This document shows, one piece after another, positions 48,532-60,562 of a stretch of DNA of 64,000 nt. Made by a program: the position numbers and the translations under genes. The notes beneath the pieces are model-generated. The model did no database searches. It saw nothing but the letters and a program-made list of their open reading frames with translations, and was not told the DNA's origin. Numbering within the stretch: the stretch's first letter is position 1; every line of letters starts with the position of its first letter. Origin of the DNA: Kentomonas sorsogonicus (lineage: Eukaryota; Euglenozoa; Kinetoplastea; Trypanosomatida; Trypanosomatidae). The stretch lies in contig JAQOSZ010000298.1 of the NCBI GenBank assembly GCA_030347455.1, positions 248,001 through 312,000 of the forward strand. The letters run 5' to 3'.

Positions 48532-49929
48532 ACGCTAAAGCAGCCTCGTTGGGTACTTGCAGTTGTCATCGATGAGGGCGGGTATGGATTAGAGTAGCAA
48601 CAGACGTATTCTTTTCGCGTCGTGAATCAACTGGTGGATTTTGCTCACATGTCACACTGCTGGTGCTCCTCGCTTTAGTTTCGTGGTATTGTTCGCCTAG
48701 CGTTCGACTGAGAGAGAGAGAGGTGGAGGAAAAGGAAAAAAACCATTATTTCGAGAACAGTTGCCGACACCGCCAAAAGCTCAATATTCGATGAGCGGCA
48801 ACTTCATGATATGACAACAAGAAAGAAAGAAAGAAAGATAACAAGGTGCACGCCTGACTTCATTATCCGTGAAGGCATGAAACAGATCAAAAGGGAAACA
48901 TATTATTGCTCCGTTTATTGTATACGCGATCCAATGGCACGTAACACGAAGTATATAAAAAAAAACACGAAGACTTGACCATTACGAAACTGCTCTTTAT
49001 TATTCCCTGCCTATTCTTTACTTTCTATGATAGCAAGAATGCCCCTCTAAACGCCGCTGCTATCTGTACAGCCCTTCTATTTAATGACGACGCGCAGTTG
49101 TTGCATACTAACTTTATATAAAGTTTTACTCACTCACCCTCCATCTAGGTACAAGCGCAGATGAAGGGAATGAAATTATTCAGAAAGTGTACACGCTGGG
49201 AAATGCTTTGTTCTTCTCCCACTACCGGAAGAAGAAGATGTATTTCTCGCGCAAAAAAAAAAGGATAATAATATTGAATTACTGGGATGGATGCTCAAAA
49301 TGAAGGCATCTTTTTCAGTGTGTGTGTGTGTGTATGTGCATTGTTGTTTGTTTTGGTTGTTTCTTCTTCCTTGGCTTTCTGATTAGCGTATTGCAGTTGT
49401 GCGTTGTTTCTCTCGCCTGAGACAAAGCAGAGGGAGGGCGAGGGGACAACTGCTTTTTGGCGCTTTGACAGTCATTTCATGCAGCTCTGTTCTCTGTACC
49501 TCTCTCTCTCTCTCTTCACCTTCCCAATCCCTTCCGTCTCTCTTGCAAACTCCACTTTCCGCATTCACTGTAGGTAGGAACAACAAGACATATAAAACTA
49601 GTACATCGTCTTTGTATATTCTTTATCGTTTTATTATCGTTTTCAGGTCTTCCTCATTTAAACCTGTTATATATCCGTGTTCTTTTCTGTTTGGTCTTCT
49701 TATCGCGAGTTTTTACAACTTCTTCTCTCTATTATTTTCTTTGTATATTCATTTCTCTTTCTCTCTTCCCCCCCCCTGTTGTTTGACTTTCTCCAAGAGC
49801 ATATATTCAGCAAGTTTATCCACTGAGCACATCACTCGCATTTTGTCTCGTGTCCTGATTAGTCATTTTCTTTCAATAGAGAGAACCAGAACTCACGGTG
49901 ACTAGTTTTGAGATTTTGCGGGACGCAAG
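48532..49929 (+). other. Long intergenic spacer
   Basis: About 1.4 kb without a credible gene. Contains GA repeats near 48711-48722, AAAG repeats at about 48820-48838, a GT run at about 49318-49332, a CT tract at about 49499-49516, and a long pyrimidine-rich stretch 49620-49795 preceding TOR. A 168-codon frame at 49399-49905 is translated pyrimidine tract and was rejected. Confidence 0.55.
48820..48838. repeat. AAAG tetranucleotide array
   Basis: About four tandem GAAA units. Confidence 0.8.
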
Positions 49930-52900
49930 ATGTCCCGTTCCTACGACGCAGACAGCCTGCCCGCGGCGGTCCGCTCCATTGCGTTGAACAATGAACAGCG
50001 ATTGGCGTTTGTGGGCGAGTGTGTCAGGCACGCCAAAGACATCCAACGCCGTGCCGTGCAGGAATACGACAACATGGTCTCGTCGCTTTTGGTGTGCCTC
50101 GAAAATTTCGACATCATGTCCGGCGCGACGCTGGAAATCATGTGCGAACTGACGGTTCTTGATATTCTTCTTGGGGTCGATCTAACGGCGGTGCAGGTGC
50201 TGCAATGCAACAGCTACATTCGCCTCTGTCTCCGCTGCGTCAAGGACATGTCTGTCGCTGTCGCCGCCGCTGCCACTTTTGCGGCGTCGCTGCCGCACAA
50301 CATGACGTCCGAATTCGCACGATCCCAAATCGATGAAGCTCTGCGCCGCCTGCGCCTGACAGACTCGTCGAAGCTGCCGGAACGCGTGTGCGGGCTGCTC
50401 GTTCTGACGGAGGTCGCGCATCGCATTCCGATGCTGGTACTTGTCAAGCTCTCCGATATCTTTGAGGCGCTGTGGGATCTGCTATCAATGGAAAACGCCA
50501 TGATTCGGCCCCGTGCGCTGCAGCTGTTGAAGTTGTGTGCGCAGCTGCTTTCGAGTAGGTCGCCCTCTGTCCGAGCCGAGACGTATGATGTCCTGATGCA
50601 GCACCTCAAGAGCCATATCTCCTCTAAAAATAAAGGGAAAAAGATTGCTGGCCTGCTGGCCTTCGAGCCCATCGTCACCAACGCCAACGGGCTGGTGCCG
50701 CCGCTGCGCTACGAGGAGCTTTCCATCATGATCCGCCCCTTCTTGATTAGCAATGTTGCAACCAGCAACCCCGAGATCCACGAGCTGGTACTGCGCTGTC
50801 TTGTTGTGCTCTGCCGCTTTAGCACCGCGCTCTTTGTGACTAACCAGCTAAAAGACACAGTGCGCTTCGCTCTGGAGACTATCCGCAAGAACGTGCTACG
50901 CCGCAACGCGTTAGAGATGATCACCGAGATTGTGCCAGTTGTTGGCAAGAATGAGTTTGACCCGTTCGCGGAGGAGGTGTGCGGCACCATCGTGATCGTC
51001 TTCAAGGAGTCCACGGTGCCGTGCTGGGAGGCGCTGCGATGCTTTTCTGTTCTCTGTAAGATCTGTACCTTGCCCAAAATCGACACCTACGTCGACGCCT
51101 TCATCGACTGCCTCTTCAACTGGGGTCTGTCGACGCAGGTGACGGAGTGTGTGCGCGATATCACCGCCGCCGCCTCGGCACGCTACCGCGCCAAGCTGGA
51201 GGAGGCGCTGCTGGACATGATCTCCATCACCCTCTGTGGTCTGCCGTTTCGACAGCAGCTCAACGGCGAGCGTAACGCGGTGGTGACAATCGAAGACCCC
51301 ACGAGCGCTCAAATCTCGGTGGCCCTCAACGCTCTGATGCACTTTGGCTTCTCCAACTCGGAGTTGATGGGGGATTTTCTGCGTGATGCCGTGCTGCCTT
51401 TCATCGACAACCACAGCGCCGGCATCCGCAACGCGGCCATCTACACCATTGTCAAGCTGCTTATCCCGCCAGGTGCGCGTAGTGACCTCAGCGTCTCTAG
51501 ACAGATATGCATCGACACCGTCATCTCGCGCATGTTGGTGGTGGGTCTCTCAGATCCTAACCCTGTGGTTCGTCAGACGATCCTTAGCTCCTTCTCGGCA
51601 GACTTTTTCCCCTACCTAAGTGAGCAGAACCACCTCTTCCGTTTGTACTCGGCCCTCGGTGACGACTCCGTCAACTGCCGCGTCGCCGCGGTGGAGCAGC
51701 TGTGCCACATGATCAAATACGACCCGTCCTACATCCTGCCAGCGCTCAGGGAGGAGATGGTGAACGTCCTGCACTGCATCGAGTCTAGCTTCAACATGGA
51801 TATGGTGGACGTGGGGCTGCGGCTGCTGACGGCGCTGTCCTCCAAGGCACCGCAGTTTGTCGTGAACTTCTCCGAGTGCATCTTTGGTTGTCTGACGCCC
51901 TACTTCAAAACACTCACACCAAAATCTCCGATTCTCCTGCCGTTTCTTCACTGCGGGGCCGCGGTTGCTTTGGCGATGCAGCGTTTCGGCCAGATCGATA
52001 GCGTGTTTGTCGAAGAGATCCGCGACGTCTGCCAACTCTTTGACAGCTTGCCGTTTGAACAGTCTTACCACGCCGCGCGCCTCTCGTGTCTACGCTTCTA
52101 CGCAGCGACGCTGCGGCCGCTTCTCAATGGGGAGCCCCCGTACAAGCTCTATCCCCGCCTTTTCCCGCAACTTTCGTACGTGCTGCGCAACCCGGAGGAA
52201 AACATGGACATCCGCCTCGCGGCGCTCAAGTGTGTCGGTGTCGTCGGTGCCCTCGACGCGCACCGCTTTCACACCATTGCGCTCAACAGCGCCACCGAGA
52301 GCCTGATGGTAAAGAACCCACTGCAGTTCGTGGATGGAATGACACACAGCAAGTGCTGCCGCGTCGTGCTGGAAGCAATCGCCGCCCTGCTCGAGCCCAG
52401 TAACCAGCAACAGCAGGGTCTTAACCGTGACACCCTCCGCACCGCTATTCAGACCATCACCATCATCGCCATCCGCTGCCCTTGCTCGCGCGCTGAGATA
52501 CCGGTGGTGCTCGGGTCGCTCGCGCGCGTCATCATGGGACTCCCCGATGGGCGCCTCCTCGCCTCCTCCCTCTACGAGCTGTGCACGATTCTGCGTCTGT
52601 CGGGGACCGCGCCGCTCAAGGAGGTTAAGGTGCTGTATTCTCTCTTCGACAACATCTGGAACAGTCACAGGACGTACCGCTTTCTTGCGGCGCACATGCT
52701 GACCATCGTCGCTACATTCGGCACTGCCGACAATGTCCACTCGACAGTACAACACTCCAGTGTCCTGCCGAAGCTTTTTGACGCGTTGAGCCGCGCCGAC
52801 TCTCCCCCTGATCTGCAGTTCGCCATCATCGAGTACGTCGTGCGGCACGTTGACATGCTGCAGCCCTACTGCGGCGAGGTGGTTCGCACGCTTCTGACTG

Positions 52901-55900
52901 TCATCCAGGACCGCCGAAACTCGACGGAGCTGATTAGCTCGTGCCTGTCTGCACTGAAAGAGGTTTGCACGCGCCTGTACATCGACGAGCTCGTTGGTGC
53001 CATTGTGCGCGGGCTGCTCGTGTGTCTTTGTAACGATCTCACCTATCGGGGTAGCCCTGGAAGTGCCGCTACCTCCCGCGGCAACAGCAATAACAATGGA
53101 GGCAACGGCGCCTCCTCTTCGTCTTCGTCGCTCTTCAACAGCGTCATGGGTGTCTTCAGCATTCTCATGGTGGAGCTCCAGGCCGATTTCCTCAAGTACT
53201 CGGTCTACATTACGCAAACCCTCAAGACGTACCGCATCACGCATAATGAGTTCAGCATTCTCAACGGGCAGCTGGCGTCGGGGGCGAAGTGTGCGCGCAG
53301 CGCCATTGCGGTGAAGGCACACAAAGCGGAGGTTGACGCCTTGTTACGGCGCTGTGAAAACACGATCATCAAGGCCATGTCTCGACTTGGCGAGGTGTGG
53401 AGCTACCCTGCCCAAGAGGACGGCGCGGTAGCGCACAACGGCAGCCTGTACGCGCCGTCTGCATCAATGGGGACTTCCTCAGTGTACGACGACCGTATTC
53501 TGCCGCGGAACGAGCAAAAAGCGCTGGTGTGCATGAAGACGGTGCCCGTGACAAGGGAGGAGTGGACCAAATGGAGCGACCAGTTTAGCCGCAGCATTCT
53601 TCAGGAGTCGCCGTACCAGGTGTTCCGCTGCGTCTCGACGTCAGGAGGCATCAACTTCACGCCGCTAATGGAGAGATCTAAGCAGTTGACGCGCGACATT
53701 TCGCTGGTGTCCTTCCGCGCCATGTGGATGTACGGTAGCGCCGTCTTTCGCACGGGAACCCTTGAATTCTTCCGTCAGGCGCTGCGCGAGGCGGTCAACT
53801 CGGCCAACGTCCCAGACGACATTGTGCTGATGTTGCTGAACATTGTCGAGTACATGGACCATGTGGGGAAGACGCTCTCGCTCTCCTTCACTGATCTGTC
53901 CGAGTGCGCCTGGAGCCGCGGGATGCTCGCCAAGGCGGTCTTCTGGCGCGAGAAGGCCTACCGCGAAGACCCGGTGGTCACCGTCGAGTCGCTCATTTCG
54001 CTTTACAGTGAGCTGCACATGGTCGACTCCTCCGTGGGCATCCTGAACCTCGCTAGCGAGGAGCAGCGCCGCGCGCTGCTGCAGTCGAGTCTGGTGAAGC
54101 TGGCGCGGTACAGCGAGGCGCTCGAATTAACGGAAGCAGGAGCTCGAGACGACCGAAGGAGCCGACACGTCGGAAAACAGCTCGGAGATTCTGCCCCGCT
54201 ACGGCCTCAAGGGAGGGGGCTTCCGGGGGTGGAACCGCATGTACCACTACGGCGCCTCGAGCAGCGACAGGGGAAACTCCTTCTCCCGGAGCGAAGGCGA
54301 CATTCTACGCGAGCGCCGCCTCGAGGGCAATGCACGTCTGATGCTGTGTTTGAGTGAGTTGGGAGACTTTAACCGCGTCATCTCGGAGTGGAACAAGCTG
54401 AAGAGCGCGTCGCGCGAGAAGGACCCCAAGCTGCAGCCCGGGTCGGTGACAGAGTCGGATGAGGGAAACATTCTGCACTACGTGTCGCAGTACGCCGCGG
54501 AGGCGGCGATCCGGATCCGGGCGTGGGACACGCTGGAGGAGGTGATGCCGTGGATGCCGACGGACAATGTACAGTACTGCATCGCCCGCGCCATCGCCTG
54601 TACTGTACAAGAAAAGTACGACGAGGCTCTGTCGTGTGTCAACGAGGGTCGCCGTCTCCTCCTCACAGATCTCTCTGGACTTCTGCAGGAGTCGTACGCT
54701 CGGGCGTACGAGGGTATCGTTGTGGCACAGGAACTGACCGAGGCAGAGGAAGTTATCAACGCAAAGCGGGCACAGCAGCTGCTTGGATCCTCTGATCACA
54801 TCGCTGTCATCTCCAAGATATGGGATCAGCGGATTCGTACCATGGCGCCAAATGTTACCTCGTGGAAGCAAGTGCTTGGAGTGCGCGGCACATTGATTCC
54901 CCCCGCCGTGGACACTAAGACGCGCACGCGGTTCGTGAAGCTATGTCGCCAAGAGAACGCCAAGGTGCTCGAAAAGTTCACCCTGGATGAGCTACTCGGC
55001 CACTCGGACCCCACCTACGAGCAACTGGTGAGTCCGCTCGGCGAACCCGCGGGTGATTATGCAGTACGTCTCGTACCTGTCAGCTAGCGGCAAACTTGGG
55101 GCTGGCAGCCCGTTCGGCACCGAGATCGATTTGATCAAGAAAATCATCGATGTTCACTCCAAAGCAGAGAATGCCACAGTGCTTTCCCGCGCCTACGCGC
55201 GTCTTGGCTTTCTTGGGGAAGTGACGGCCGGTCCCACCACCAGGCAGCACTGCCGCAGCTACTGCAGGTGGCGGCGGAGCAGCCACTGACCACCACCTCC
55301 TCCTCCGCTGCGTCACCAACCCAAGCGGGGAGCGGGCGGCAGTAACACCGTCAGCTCAGCGGCGGCGGGCACCAACGCAACCACCTCTGCCTCCGCCAAC
55401 GGAACAGCTGCAGCAGCAGCAGCAGGCACAGCACCTGCAGCTTCCCACGGCAATAACACCATAGAGTGCTTCAAGGCGGCTACGCTGTATGACCCCAAGT
55501 GGAATCTGGGCTGGCGACTGCTGGCGGAGGCCAACACGCAGCTGCTGTCGGAAGAGTTCAGCGACGCGACGTGCGCCAACGCGATTGACGGTTACATCAA
55601 TAGTATTCAGCTGGACACCTCCCATGCGACGCTGATCCAGGACGTCCTCAAGCTCCTTACGCTGTGGTCGAAGCACTGTGACCGCCCTAGCGGCCTCAAG
55701 GTGCTCTCGCGGCGCGTCGTCGACGTGCCCTCACGCGTGTGGCATCTGGTCGTGCCCCAGCTCATCGCCCGCCTTGACAGCGGCTCTGACGAGAGCTGCA
55801 GCCTCGTGTCGGTCATCTTGACCAACGTGTCGTACGACTACCCGCACTCGCTCATCTACCCGCTGAACCTCTGCCGCATGTCTGACTCGGCGCGGCGGCT

Positions 55901-57639
55901 GCGGTGGGCCGGCGAGATTATCGAAAAGATGCAGGAGCGCTTTCCTGTGCTGGTGCTGCAAGGCAAAACCGTCATTGACGAGCTGATCCGCACCTCGGCC
56001 CTGCTGCCGGAGCTGTGGTACGACAAGTTGGAGGCGGCCGCGACGGCGTACTTTGGTCGGCACGACATCCGCGAAATGATCGACACCATCCTGCCGATGC
56101 ATGAGACACTCACACACGTCGCCGAGACGGTGGTCGAGGCGGAGTTCGTGGCCAAGTACGGCAAGCAGCTAGCGGAGGCCAAGGAGTGGCTGCGCAACTA
56201 CAACAACACCCGCAACATCGGCTCCATCCAGTCGGCGTGGAATGTGTACCACGCCATCTATCGCCGCATCGACGCCCAGATCAAGGCAAGCAATTACCTA
56301 CGTCTGCAGTTCTGCAGCCCCAAGCTCTTCGAGGCGCGCGATCTGACCATCGGTATCCCCGACGCACGCGCCGGGCAGAGTGATGCGGTCATGAAGATAC
56401 AGATGTTCGACAACGATGTGCTAGTGATCAACAGCAAGCAGCGCCCGAAGCGCATCGCCGTCTTCACGACGCAGGGTACGCGGCAGAAGTTTCTGCTCAA
56501 GGGTCGCGAGGACCTGCGCCTCGACGAGCGCGTGATGCAACTCTTTCGACCTGGTGAACGTGCTCATGAGCTCCGACTCGCGCAGCTGCAAGAACTTTGG
56601 GTACCAAATCCAGCGCTACTCGGTCACCCCGCTCAAGGATACAGTGGGCATCATCGGCTGGGTCGACGGGTGCGACACACTGCACGAGATGGTGCGTAAT
56701 TACCGCAGCGGCAAGAACATCCCGACGGAGCTGGAGATGCGGATGCTGAATCAGATCATTACGGTGGACAACGCCAAGGCATACGACTACCTCTCGATCA
56801 TGTCCAAGGTAGAGGTGATGGAGTTCCTCGCGGACCACACCTCCGGGCACGACATCCGCAAGGCGATGTGGTCCTTCTCGCCCAACTGCGAGACGTGGAT
56901 GCAGCAGCGCCGCATGTTCACGACGTCGCTGGCAAACATGAGCATGGTGGGCTACGTCCTCGGTCTTGGCGACCGGCACCCCAACAACATCATGATCCAG
57001 AAGCGCTCCGGACTGGTGGTGCACATCGACTTTGGCGACTGCTTCGAGGTGGCCATGACACGCGACAAGTTTCCCGAGAAGATCCCTTTTCGCATGACAC
57101 GTATGCTCTGCAACGCCCTGGATGTGTCAGGGGTGGAGGGGGCGTACCGCTCGAATGCCGAGATCACCATGTCTGTGCTGCGCGAGAGCAGTCACAGCGT
57201 GCTGGCGCTGATGGAGGCCTTCATTCAGGACCCACTCATCTCGTGGCGCCTGGTGAACCGCCCAGGCGAAGAGCCGGAGCCCTCCAACGAGCACCGCACA
57301 ATGGAGGAGCAGATCACGACGGCCGCCAAGCTCAACGAGGGCGGGCCAGCCGGTGGCGGCGTGAACGTGGACACCCCTACCGACATCGCCAATGCCTCGA
57401 GTGAGTCTGGGGTGGTGCTAAAACACCTGTTTACTGAGGAGGTCGACAGCATCCACCAGGGAGTGCTGATCTTCGGCAGGCTAAGCTCGAAGCTGAAGGG
57501 TTATGACTTCCTTCCCATGGACTGCCTTTCCTCGTACGAGAGCGCCGACGTTCCGACGCAAGTCGGCCGCCTCATCGACGAGGCTGTCGACCTGACCAAC
57601 ATTGCGCAGTCGTGGTCGGGTTGGTACCCCTTCTGGTGA
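49930..57639 (+). CDS. TOR: TOR kinase (PIKK family); about five frame changes in the last third
   Basis: Large growth-control kinase of about 2570 residues. The first frame, 49930 to about 54130, is clean and gives HEAT repeats. Coherent TOR sequence then continues through other frames: 54135-55046 (FAT region), 55048 to about 55235 (PRVIMQYVSYLSASGKLGAG), about 55240-55335 (QAALPQLLQVAAEQPLTTT), about 55340-56545 (end of FAT, FRB, start of kinase) and 56547-57639. The last junction is an apparent extra T in CTCTTTCGAC. The FRB block (LLPELWYDKLEAAATAYFG to SAWNVYHAIYRRI) has Ala where human mTOR has Ser2035. Kinase motifs: GWVDGCDTLH, GLGDRHPNN, HIDFGDCFEVAMTRDKFPEK. DLRLDERVMQ has Leu for the near-invariant Gln. 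The FATC end is SWSGWYPFW. Trypanosomatids have three or four TOR paralogues; which one is unclear. Breaks may be sequence errors or decay of one paralogue. Confidence 0.92.
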
Positions 57640-58648
57640 GCGCCAGGAAAACACGCGCGCACCGAGTCCCCGACACCGGCTAAATATAGTCCCCTGTACT
57701 CTTGTTGCATACATATCTATAACCGATACCGCTACAATCTGAGATAGTACTTGATATCACTGTTTTTTTTTCTTTTATGCACACACGCATGATCTCAGTA
57801 TAATTCTGCGGAAACGCGTTACTGGGTTATATTATTTAACGCATTTACGAATATGGCCCTGCATTCTTTTGTTTTATCTACTTTTTTTTTCTTTTTGAAG
57901 ACAGTGATACCACACCACCTCGTGAAGAATCATCCTTGCCGGGGAGCCATCATTGTCTCATCACCTTGTACATTACTTTTCACTCCTCCCCCCTCCCCCC
58001 CCCCGTCACCACTTCGTAATCTTTTGCTCCTGTTGACCTCTCTCTCTCTCTCTCTCTCTCTCTTTACTGTTTCTTTATTTATCTGAGTATATATATTTTT
58101 ACTCCATGACTGAAACGCCGCATTTTCGGCATAATTGCCTCACAATAAAACTCGTTCTTGTCGAAATGCTTCGTGAAAAGATTCGTATCGTGTGTTATTG
58201 TGTATCCACGTGCGCTTCCGTGCATTAGCCTACATGCGCGATTGAACAGGAATGCTTCGGCTGTGACTGCCACAGTACGATGCTCCTCGCCTGATTGAAA
58301 CTCTATCTTTTCTTTTTTGTTTTCTAGTACAATCATAGATCTTGTGTACTTGAAAGTGTGTTTTATTGAGTATGCTGTCTACCTCTTCTTCCTCTCCATA
58401 TTCTACTCTACACTCGCACCAACTTTCCGTTGCGGCGCGGCATCGGTTGGACTGCCTTATTTCATTATTATTATGTTTTTCGATTAACGTGTTCGACGCG
58501 CTCATGAAGGATCCTCATCATTACTTGGCGTAGATTAAAGGAAATCGGCGCGAAACTTTGGATTTACATAGATCTTTAATTATTACTCACACTCGCTCGT
58601 GCGCAGCGCCGGCTGCCGTGACTCGGGCTAGCTTACCTCCTAGACAAG
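57640..58648 (+). other. Intergenic spacer
   Basis: No gene seen. Contains C-runs near 57990-58005, a CT tract at 58038-58063, T-rich stretches and AT-rich sequence before the SSNA1 ATG. Confidence 0.55.
58038..58063. repeat. CT dinucleotide tract
   Basis: 26 bases of perfect CT alternation. Confidence 0.9.
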
Positions 58649-58984
58649 ATGGCCTCATTGGGTTCTGATGTGCAGGCGACGAGCGTCGAGCTGGTTGCCG
58701 TTATCGAAGATATGCGAGAGAGGAAAGCGGAATTGGATGAGTTGATAGAAGCAGACGAGGCCGAACGCCTTCAAGTTTTGGCTGAGATTAATCACCTTCA
58801 GAATCGATTGGCCGCGCTAGATGCGGGACTGCAGCAAAAGACAAAGGCTCGCAATGATTTGGACCGCACCATCACCGACACCTGCTCAACGTTCAAGAAC
58901 ATTTTAGACTCTTCACGGAAGCTCCTCAGCACAGCGCGAGAGGAGTCCACACGCATTCAGACGGCGCCTGGGACCGAGAACTGA
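58649..58984 (+). CDS. SSNA1: SSNA1/DIP13 microtubule coiled-coil protein
   Basis: 111 residues, almost entirely a single coiled coil, as in human SSNA1 (119) and Chlamydomonas DIP13. Strong match in the second half: KARNDLDRTITDTCSTFKNI followed by LDSSRKLLSTAREES, against [20 protein letters not shown] and LESSQTLLSVLKREA in human. First half: ELVAVIEDMRERKAELDELI. The protein forms filaments that bind and branch microtubules, and sits at basal bodies, centrioles and axonemes. In a flagellate this fits a basal-body or flagellum role. Intact frame, start at ATG 58649. Confidence 0.9.
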   Translation: MASLGSDVQATSVELVAVIEDMRERKAELDELIEADEAERLQVLAEINHLQNRLAALDAGLQQKTKARNDLDRTITDTCSTFKNILDSSRKLLSTAREESTRIQTAPGTEN

Positions 58985-59482
58985 GTGGCAGCGATCGTTG
59001 AGTACTTGTGCTTGTGTTTGTTTGTGTGTTGAGATTCTTTTTCTTTGAGCTTTCTCGACTTGGGCCTGATACTTCCCAATATTTTTCTTTAGCTGCGAGA
59101 TATATTTCTCCTCAATGCTTCAAAGAAGAAGTGGAAAAGCTGTAACAGTTGTGTGTAGGCACAATTTGGATGTATTTTTTCCTCGTTTTAAAAAGACCTC
59201 CATTATGCCAAAAAGTAAAAAAGACACTGGATGCGAGTGTATTTGTTGTTGTCTCTTATCACTTTTTTTTTTTGTGTGTGGATATGCATGTCAGTCTTGC
59301 GCACGCAAAAACGCAGGCCTTCTTCCGCACCACTTTTCCAATCCAATATACTTATTTCTTTATGGATTTTGGCACTCGACATCCTCCCCTAGGGAAAGAA
59401 AAAAACGTTCGAGCTTTATATACAACACAGATTTCTTGCTATCGAAGAAGAAGAAAAAATTGTCCGCATTTCAAAAAGAAGA
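58985..59482 (+). other. Intergenic spacer
   Basis: No gene seen. T- and A-rich, with pyrimidine tracts at 59030-59060 and 59170-59190 and a T-run near 59262-59270. Frames here are low-complexity. Confidence 0.55.
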
Positions 59483-59559
59483 ATGTACTTTAATCCACAG
59501 CAACAGATGCGGCAGCAGCAGATGGGCAATCCGCAGCACCAGTACCAGCAACAACTCCT

Positions 59560-59591
<32 letters not shown>

Positions 59592-60562
59592 GCATGGTAC
59601 AGCAACAACAGCCGCAGGCGCAGCAGCAGATGCAGCAGCAGGCGCCTGCCCTCTCCGAAAAACAGACCGACATTCTCAATGCGTTGAAAGACCTGGTTGC
59701 GACGCCTGACAAGCGGGAGAAGCCCCTCACACAGCTCTACACCATTTATCGCAAGCTCAACACTGAAGGCGACGCGGTCAACAAGAACTTTCTTGCCATC
59801 TGCATGTGGCAGAGCAGCGCTGTCATGGCGTTGTTTCTGCAGGAGATTTGCACTGCGTATCCATTGTTGCACGGCGAGGAGACCAAGGTGGCGCGCCTCG
59901 CTGTTCAGAAATGTTCCTTCATCGTCTCATTGCTTCCGTGCCTCATTACATGTGAGCAAACTCAACGCTCGTTTGTGGACTCTAACTGTATCGTCTTTCT
60001 CTATCCCTTTGTGCACACCGATGAGCCACTGCACAAGGACGAGGAAACGCTCCGCAACGCGACGCTGTCTCTCATCAAGACACTCGCGAGGGCCAACGAC
60101 CGCGAATCCTACATTGTCAACTTCCTTATTAGCTCCGAGTTCCTGCCGATTTGCCTGCGGAACATTCGGCCTTTGACACAAGGGACGGACGACCACTGCT
60201 CCGTCTCGGCGGCGACCATTCTCGCGCAGATGCTCGCCAGCAAAGAGGGTCTGGAGCTTGCGTGTGAGGTGCCGCAACGGTTTACCCAGATTGTCGGAAC
60301 CCTCAGCACCGTCATCACCCACCAGGAAGACGGGAAGCACACCTGCAGCCGCAAGCTGCTGAAGCCGATCGTCAGCTGCTTCCGCTCGCTCTCCACCCAC
60401 CCCAAGGCCAGGGAGGTGATGCACAAAATGATCCCCGAAGAGCTGACGAACACCACGTACCAGAAGTTTGTCGAGGAAGACCAGAGTATCAAGACGACGC
60501 TTCTGGAGGTCCTGCGCAACATCAAGGTTGTTCCCGATGACAGGATGGACGAGCGCCGCTAA
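59483..60562 (+). CDS. CNOT9: CNOT9/CAF40 (Rcd1) subunit of the CCR4-NOT deadenylase complex
   Basis: 359 residues. Residues 1-55 are Gln-rich (runs of up to eight Gln, encoded mostly by CAG), an expansion not usual in the family. About 62-350 is the armadillo-repeat RCD1 domain: ALKDLVATPDKREKPLTQLY, NFLAICMWQSSAVMALFLQE, QKCSFIVSLLPCLITCEQTQ, FVDSNCIVFLYPFVHTDEP, LGxIK-type LSLIKTLARANDRESYIVNF, FLISSEFLPICLRNI, and RFTQIVGTLSTVI. CNOT9 binds NOT1 and recruits RNA-binding or GW proteins to deadenylation. The next gene downstream encodes an RRM protein. Start at ATG 59483, supported by the reading of the whole Gln stretch. Confidence 0.95.
59500..59645. repeat. CAG/CAA-rich polyglutamine-coding tract in CNOT9
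   Basis: Interrupted CAG runs encoding Gln-rich sequence with scattered Met and Pro; expands the N-terminus. Confidence 0.8.

Noticed and set aside
49399-49905. 168-codon frame upstream of TOR
   Set aside because: Translated pyrimidine tracts in the TOR 5' region; Ser/Leu/Phe-rich low complexity and no ATG start with context.
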